DNA of 5,783 nucleotides from an uncultured Saprospiraceae bacterium (GTDB lineage: Bacteria; Bacteroidota; Bacteroidia; Chitinophagales; Saprospiraceae): assembly GCA_937921525.1 (NCBI GenBank), contig CAKZUM010000467.1, positions 1 to 5,783 on the forward strand, written 5' to 3'. The notes beneath the pieces are model-generated. The model ran no database searches, was not told the DNA's origin, and saw only the letters and a program-made list of their open reading frames with translations. The first letter of the stretch is position 1; every line of letters starts with the position of its first letter. This document shows positions 1-3,180 of this stretch, piece after piece. Both the position numbers and the translations under genes were made by a program.

Positions 1-191
1 GGAATAATATCCCGTGTAGGGGGCGTTTTTTTGGGCATATAGGATGTGTGTATGTAGGTGTAGAATGTAGGGTAAAGTTACGATTAGTTCTATGAAAGCA
101 CAAGCAAAATGGGTATAAAAAATCACAAAAAGTTTATAAAAAACAAAATAATAACTTTTTTGTTTATTATTAAAAATAATTAGTACCCTAC
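1..191. other. A/T-rich intergenic DNA with no supported gene
   Basis: No reading frame here is long enough or gene-like enough to call. Frame 1 is open from the window edge for 13 codons and stops at 40-42, so the last codons of an upstream gene could lie here, but nothing identifies it. From about 113 onward the DNA is almost pure A/T, with weak self-complementary stretches (147-154 against 164-171, and 141-148 against 158-165) that could form only weak stems. An 8-bp inverted pair (67-74 and 184-191) flanks this stretch but is short enough to be chance. Confidence 0.5.
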
Positions 192-211
192 CAACTACGG
201 AGTAGTTGAAC
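192..211 (+). repeat. Hairpin repeat type 1, copy A
   Basis: The sequence caactacggagtagttgaac forms a 7-bp stem (caactac with gtagttg, 192-198 and 202-208) closed by a 3-base loop gga, followed by the conserved tail aac. It is identical to copy D at 290-309 and is the exact reverse complement of copy E at 329-348. Function is unknown. The design suggests a repeated extragenic palindrome or a structured RNA element. Confidence 0.85.
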
Positions 212-219
212 ATAAATAA

Positions 220-238
220 CCTAGGATGAAATCCTAGG
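220..238 (+). repeat. Hairpin repeat type 2, copy B
   Basis: Arms cctaggat (220-227) and atcctagg (231-238) pair perfectly over 8 bp around a gaa loop. It forms a tandem with copy C: 22 bases at 221-242 recur exactly at 244-265. It has the same layout as the type 1 hairpin (short perfect stem, 3-base loop) but an unrelated stem sequence. Confidence 0.85.
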
Positions 239-242
239 AAAA

Positions 243-261
243 TCTAGGATGAAATCCTAGG
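243..261 (+). repeat. Hairpin repeat type 2, copy C
   Basis: This is a tandem duplicate of copy B at a 23-bp period. Arms ctaggat (244-250) and atcctag (254-260) pair over 7 bp around gaa. The outermost pair seen in copy B is here T and G, which in RNA would still be a U-G wobble. Confidence 0.8.
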
Positions 262-289
262 AAAAGAAAAACCATATCCTCCTACATCG

Positions 290-309
290 CAACTACGGAG
301 TAGTTGAAC
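290..309 (+). repeat. Hairpin repeat type 1, copy D
   Basis: Exact 20-base copy of repeat A (192-211). It can form its own 7-bp hairpin or pair along all 20 bases with the inverted copy E (329-348) across a 19-base spacer, so two mutually exclusive structures are possible in a transcript or in extruded DNA. Confidence 0.85.
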
Positions 310-328
310 AATACTTGGCAACACTCAA

Positions 329-348
329 GTTCAACTACTCCGTAGTTG
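329..348 (-). repeat. Hairpin repeat type 1, copy E, inverted
   Basis: Reads gttcaactactccgtagttg on the + strand, the exact reverse complement of copies A and D. It lies inside a longer unit (323-360) that is repeated directly at 391-428 with three differences. Confidence 0.85.
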
Positions 349-369
349 CTAGACGTTGACCTTGTAGGT

Positions 370-388
370 CCTCGGATTTTATCCGAGG
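370..388 (-). repeat. Hairpin repeat type 2, copy F, inverted and diverged
   Basis: Arms cctcggat (370-377) and atccgagg (381-388) pair perfectly over 8 bp around a ttt loop. Compared with copy B one stem pair has changed on both sides (A-T to C-G), so pairing is kept. On the minus strand the loop reads aaa against gaa in copy B, which suggests this is an inverted member of the same family. Confidence 0.75.
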
Positions 389-396
389 TTACTCAA

Positions 397-416
397 GTTC
401 AACCACTCCGTGGTTG
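397..416 (-). repeat. Hairpin repeat type 1, copy G, inverted with compensatory change
   Basis: Reads gttcaaccactccgtggttg. Compared with copy E, exactly two stem bases differ (T to C at 404 and A to G at 412) and they face each other in the stem, so the 7-bp pairing is preserved. It ends 41 bases before the ATG of the MATE gene. Confidence 0.85.
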
Positions 417-457
417 CTAGATGTTGACATACAATATTTTATTTGCACCTTTACTTT

Positions 458-1741
458 ATGAATAAAGAAATCCTACGCCTAGCCATCCCAAACGTTCTAA
501 GTAATATTTCTATCCCCCTATTAAGTACGGTCGATACGGCACTAATGGGACGATTATCAGAACTGCATCTAGGTGCGGTAGGAATAGGCGCAATGATTTT
601 CAATATCCTCTATTGGAATCTAGGCTTTTTACGAATGGGAACGACTGGCATTACTGCCCAAGCTTTTGGTAAAAACGATCAAGATGAAATCATTCATACC
701 TTAGGTAGAGCGATGTTGCTAGTCGTATTGCTCAGTAGTTTATTAGTATTATTTCAACAACCATTGGCTAGATTAATGATCCAGCTAATGAATATATCGG
801 AGGAGCAAATACCAATGGTAGAAACGTATTTTTTTATAAGGATTTGGGCAGCACCAGCAACGATTGGTTTATTTGCTATGATGGGCTGGTTTTTTGGGAT
901 GCAAAATGCAGTATTACCATTAGTCTTGACGCTCCTTATTAATGGGGTCAATATTATTGGAAGTTATTATTTGGTGCATGTGCGAGGCTGGGGTATTGCG
1001 GGCGTTGCTTGGGGGACGGTATTGGCGCAATATGTTGGCTTTTTTGGGGCAGCACTTTTATTTTGGATCAAGTATAGGTCTACTTTAAAAGTATTTCGGG
1101 GGAAAGCCTTGTATCAATTGCAGGCGTTAAAATCCTTTCTTCAAATCAACAAAGATATTTTTATTAGAACGGTTTGCTTGACAACTGCTTTCGGTTTTTT
1201 CTATAGACAATCAGCCGCATTAGGAGCTAGTGTGTTGGCGATTAATGTCATCTTATTACAGTTTGTGAATTGGATGTCCTATGGCGTGGACGGCTTTGCG
1301 TATGCAAGTGAAAGTCTTGTTGGGAAATATAAAGGAGCGGGTATTGCTGCTCAACTAAAAGAATCGATTCGGCTATCTTTTTTATGGGGTATCGGATTAG
1401 CTATTGTCTATACGATCTGCTACTTTTTATTCAGCGATCTGTTATTGAGGCTATTTACAGATCAGGCACATTTATTAGTAGACAGCCGATCTTATATCAT
1501 TTGGATTATCTTATTTCCATTAATCGGAACGCCTTGTTATATATGGGATGGGGTATTTATTGGACTGACTGCTTCTAAAGCAATGCGGCAAACGATGTTA
1601 ATCGCCTTGGGTGTTTATATTGGATCGTTCTATTTGCTACCATCTTCTTTGTCTAATCATTCTTTATGGTTGGCTTTGTTGCTGTTTATGGCGGCTCGGG
1701 GAGGCTTACAATGGTATTGGTATCATCGGTTTATTAAATAG
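458..1741 (+). CDS. MATE-family efflux transporter, DinF-like
   Basis: Predicted inner-membrane, ion-coupled multidrug or metabolite exporter of the MATE family (427 residues, the usual length), with about twelve hydrophobic helices in two six-helix halves. Family signatures visible: VDTALMG at residues 25-31 in helix 1, with Asp26 at the place of the coupling aspartate of DinF-type MATE proteins; GFLRMGTTG at 56-64; DGFAYASESLVG at 278-289; and WDGVFIG at 363-369, a typical DinF-branch segment. The frame is also open to a TTG at 443, but ATG 458 gives the classical start MNKEILRLAIPN, so I prefer it. There is no Shine-Dalgarno sequence. It appears complete and monocistronic: 120 bp separate it from the next gene, which is functionally unrelated. 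The substrate cannot be read from sequence. Family assignment is firm; the DinF subgroup is very likely. Confidence 0.93.
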   Translation: MNKEILRLAIPNVLSNISIPLLSTVDTALMGRLSELHLGAVGIGAMIFNILYWNLGFLRMGTTGITAQAFGKNDQDEIIHTLGRAMLLVVLLSSLLVLFQQPLARLMIQLMNISEEQIPMVETYFFIRIWAAPATIGLFAMMGWFFGMQNAVLPLVLTLLINGVNIIGSYYLVHVRGWGIAGVAWGTVLAQYVGFFGAALLFWIKYRSTLKVFRGKALYQLQALKSFLQINKDIFIRTVCLTTAFGFFYRQSAALGASVLAINVILLQFVNWMSYGVDGFAYASESLVGKYKGAGIAAQLKESIRLSFLWGIGLAIVYTICYFLFSDLLLRLFTDQAHLLVDSRSYIIWIILFPLIGTPCYIWDGVFIGLTASKAMRQTMLIALGVYIGSFYLLPSSLSNHSLWLALLLFMAARGGLQWYWYHRFIK

Positions 1742-1748
1742 GTTGTTT

Positions 1749-1792
1749 AGAGATTAGATTAAAATACCAGTACAAAGGCTTGAATAATCTCT
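1749..1792 (+). terminator. Possible weak stem-loop after the MATE gene
   Basis: An 8-bp inverted repeat, agagatta (1749-1756) and taatctct (1785-1792), starts just after the MATE stop codon and is followed by tacatttt. The 28-base loop and low GC make it a poor intrinsic terminator. It may only mark the transcript end region, or be chance. Confidence 0.25.
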
Positions 1793-1811
1793 TACATTTT
1801 AAATACACGTC

Positions 1812-1833
1812 AAAAATATCGTACGATATTTTT
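1812..1833. promoter_or_regulatory. Perfect 22-bp palindrome, candidate operator
   Basis: Positions 1812-1822 are the exact reverse complement of 1823-1833, centred on gtac (core tatcgtacgata). It lies 28 bp ahead of the ATPase start codon and just upstream of a likely -7 box, where a dimeric repressor or activator would be expected to bind. The right arm can also pair with the following bases (tacgat 1822-1827 with atcgta 1834-1839), giving an alternative hairpin. A terminator role for the MATE transcript is possible but weaker, because the stem is A/T-rich. Confidence 0.5.
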
Positions 1834-1837
1834 ATCG

Positions 1838-1845
1838 TATTTTTG
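1838..1845 (+). promoter_or_regulatory. Candidate Bacteroidota -7 promoter element for the ATPase gene
   Basis: TATTTTTG matches the Bacteroidota primary-sigma -7 consensus TAnnTTTG at every fixed position and lies 16 bp before the ATG at 1862, which would leave a very short leader. No clear -33 TTTG is found; that region is occupied by the palindrome at 1812-1833. This is a motif match only, and A/T-rich DNA produces such matches by chance. Confidence 0.35.
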
Positions 1846-1861
1846 TGAAAAATTAAACAAT

Positions 1862-3046
1862 ATGACTATAGTACCATTAACCCCAAGCACAGGAGGAATT
1901 CTTCAACCTAATCAAGTAATCGGTAGAGATGCAGAAGTGGAAAAGATGATTAGTATCCTCAAAAGACAAAGTATCAACTTAAGTGCTTTAAGGCGTTCTG
2001 GAAAAAGCTCCTTATTATCAAAATTGAATGCTGAGCTCAACCGAGACAAGGCGTTTAGGGCTATCTACCTAAATGTAGAAGGAATTTCTAATTGCGATAG
2101 TTTCATTGAAAAACTCTATTTGAAGCTAAAAGAAGAGAAAGTAATAAAAGAAAAAGCCATCAGCAAAGTTGATAAAGCTTTTGATAAATTGTTGGGAAGA
2201 TTTTCTAAAATAGGATTACCTGGTGGATTTTCAGCAGAATTAAATAAACGCAGACAAGTCTGGGAAAAACAATTAGACGAATTATTATTAGCCATCATTG
2301 AATCTAATCCTAATAGACAAATTGTCATCAGCTTGGACGAATTTAGTATTATGTTGGATAAGATTGAAGATGAAAAAGAGGCTAGTGAGTTAGTTGGAAT
2401 ATTACGTTCTGTGATGCACAATGAGCCTTTTAAAGATTCGATTCGATTTATTTATTGTGGCTCTATTGGGATTGATCTTGTGCTGGATAAATTGAAAAGA
2501 GCGGGTAATAATATTGGTCAACCACTCAATCACATGTTCGATTTTATATTAGACCCACTGACAGACGAGAATGCCTTTTACCTTGCCCAATGCTTTAATA
2601 TGGGGTGTGAATTAGATCTTTCTGAGGCAGAAATGAAGTCCATCTGTGAACTAGGGGAGAATATACCTTACTACATTGATGCTCTTTTTTCTATTATTCG
2701 TTATCAAAATAATATTCAGAAAGCCTATGATACTATTTTAGATGATCCGAATAATAAGTTTGAATTTAAGCATTTCTACGAGAGAATAACTCTTCACTAC
2801 CCAAATAAAGAAGACTCCTTTTTAATCTTAAATTTTCTGTCTAAAGAGAAAAATCCTAAGACAGAGGTAGAGATTTTAAACTACCTTTCTAGCGAAAAAA
2901 TAATAAGTAGAACCACACTCATTGATGAATTGGAGCGGCTTAGAACAGATGATTATCTTCTACGACAAATGAAAAAAGAACAACGAACCTATCAATTTAA
3001 ATATGAGATTCTGCGAAAATGGTGGAAAATCAATAAGTCTTATTAA
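1862..3046 (+). CDS. P-loop ATPase (AAA/STAND-like archaeal-ATPase type) with C-terminal winged helix
   Basis: Predicted soluble ATPase of 394 residues; its cellular role is unknown. Order of parts: an IGRDAEVEKM segment at 20-29 that leads into many ATPases of this class; Walker A ALRRSGKSS at 42-50, the R-R-x-GK form common in the archaeal-ATPase/STAND-related group; a charged helical insert at about 82-150; Walker B IVISLDEF at 154-161 with the normal Asp159-Glu160 pair; a sensor-1-like strand FIYCGSIGI at 196-204; a helical lid with GENIPYYI at 265-272; and a winged-helix-like region at about 315-394 ending in YEILRKWWK. The start ATG has an A-rich leader and no Shine-Dalgarno. The next gene follows after 134 bp on the same strand and encodes a second ATPase of similar plan, suggesting a functional pair. 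Upstream lie a palindrome and a possible -7 box. All key ATPase residues look intact. General class is firm, function is open. Confidence 0.85.
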   Translation: MTIVPLTPSTGGILQPNQVIGRDAEVEKMISILKRQSINLSALRRSGKSSLLSKLNAELNRDKAFRAIYLNVEGISNCDSFIEKLYLKLKEEKVIKEKAISKVDKAFDKLLGRFSKIGLPGGFSAELNKRRQVWEKQLDELLLAIIESNPNRQIVISLDEFSIMLDKIEDEKEASELVGILRSVMHNEPFKDSIRFIYCGSIGIDLVLDKLKRAGNNIGQPLNHMFDFILDPLTDENAFYLAQCFNMGCELDLSEAEMKSICELGENIPYYIDALFSIIRYQNNIQKAYDTILDDPNNKFEFKHFYERITLHYPNKEDSFLILNFLSKEKNPKTEVEILNYLSSEKIISRTTLIDELERLRTDDYLLRQMKKEQRTYQFKYEILRKWWKINKSY

Positions 3047-3180
3047 TCAATAGTGTTTATTTCAATCTCTTTGTATAGCGAAAATTGAGTCTTAATTGTC
3101 AACGTTTTGTAGGCATTTTCAATTTTCCATTCAGAATTAAGTCTAATATATATTCACAATTCCCTAAAATTCATTCTTCT
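3047..3180. other. Spacer between the two ATPase genes
   Basis: A/T-rich 134-bp spacer with no gene, no strong terminator and no convincing promoter. It contains two interleaved short inverted pairs: gaaaattg (3080-3087) with caattttc (3120-3127), and cttaatt (3091-3097) with aattaag (3135-3141). The frame of the downstream gene is open back to a stop at 3076-3078, but no good earlier start is present. Read-through from the first ATPase gene is plausible. Confidence 0.5.

Larger units (their letters stand above)
323..428. repeat. Direct repeat of a 38-bp unit carrying the type 1 hairpin
   Basis: The unit at 323-360 recurs at 391-428, a period of 68 bp, with 35 of 38 positions identical. The unit is actcaagt, then the inverted type 1 hairpin, then ctaga-gttgac. 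Two of the three differences are the paired stem changes in copy G, and the third is C354 against T422. The stretch between the units contains hairpin copy F. This looks like a segmental duplication. Confidence 0.8.

Noticed and set aside
1..42. C-terminal tail of an upstream gene
   Set aside because: Thirteen open codons before a stop are too few to support a coding call, and no family is recognisable.
2..191. tRNA or other known structured RNA gene
   Set aside because: No cloverleaf arms, CCA end or known riboswitch core could be found on either strand.
192..416. CRISPR-like array
   Set aside because: The repeats are short self-complementary hairpins in both orientations with irregular spacing, and there are no uniform spacers and no cas genes.
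192..428. Insertion sequence or miniature transposable element
   Set aside because: No transposase, and I could not define a single pair of terminal inverted repeats with flanking target duplications. The many internal hairpins fit a palindrome cluster better.
424..445. Promoter for the MATE gene from ttgac at 424 and the A/T-rich stretch after it
   Set aside because: The stretch does not match TAnnTTTG well and the spacing to the ttg word is too short for either the Bacteroidota or the classical sigma-70 layout.
754..951. Minus-strand open frame of 65 codons
   Set aside because: It lies wholly inside the MATE gene, has no recognisable motifs and is explained as a shadow of that coding frame.
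1384..1578. Second plus-strand open frame within the MATE gene
   Set aside because: Overlaps an intact conserved membrane-protein frame and has no domain or leader of its own.
2116..2421. Minus-strand open frame of 101 codons
   Set aside because: Opposite strand of the ATPase gene; low-complexity Ser/Asn/Leu-rich translation typical of a reverse shadow.
3079..3180. Earlier start for the TPR-ATPase
   Set aside because: The frame is open back to 3079, but there is no ATG before 3181, and starting at 3181 already gives the normal distance to the IGR motif and P-loop.
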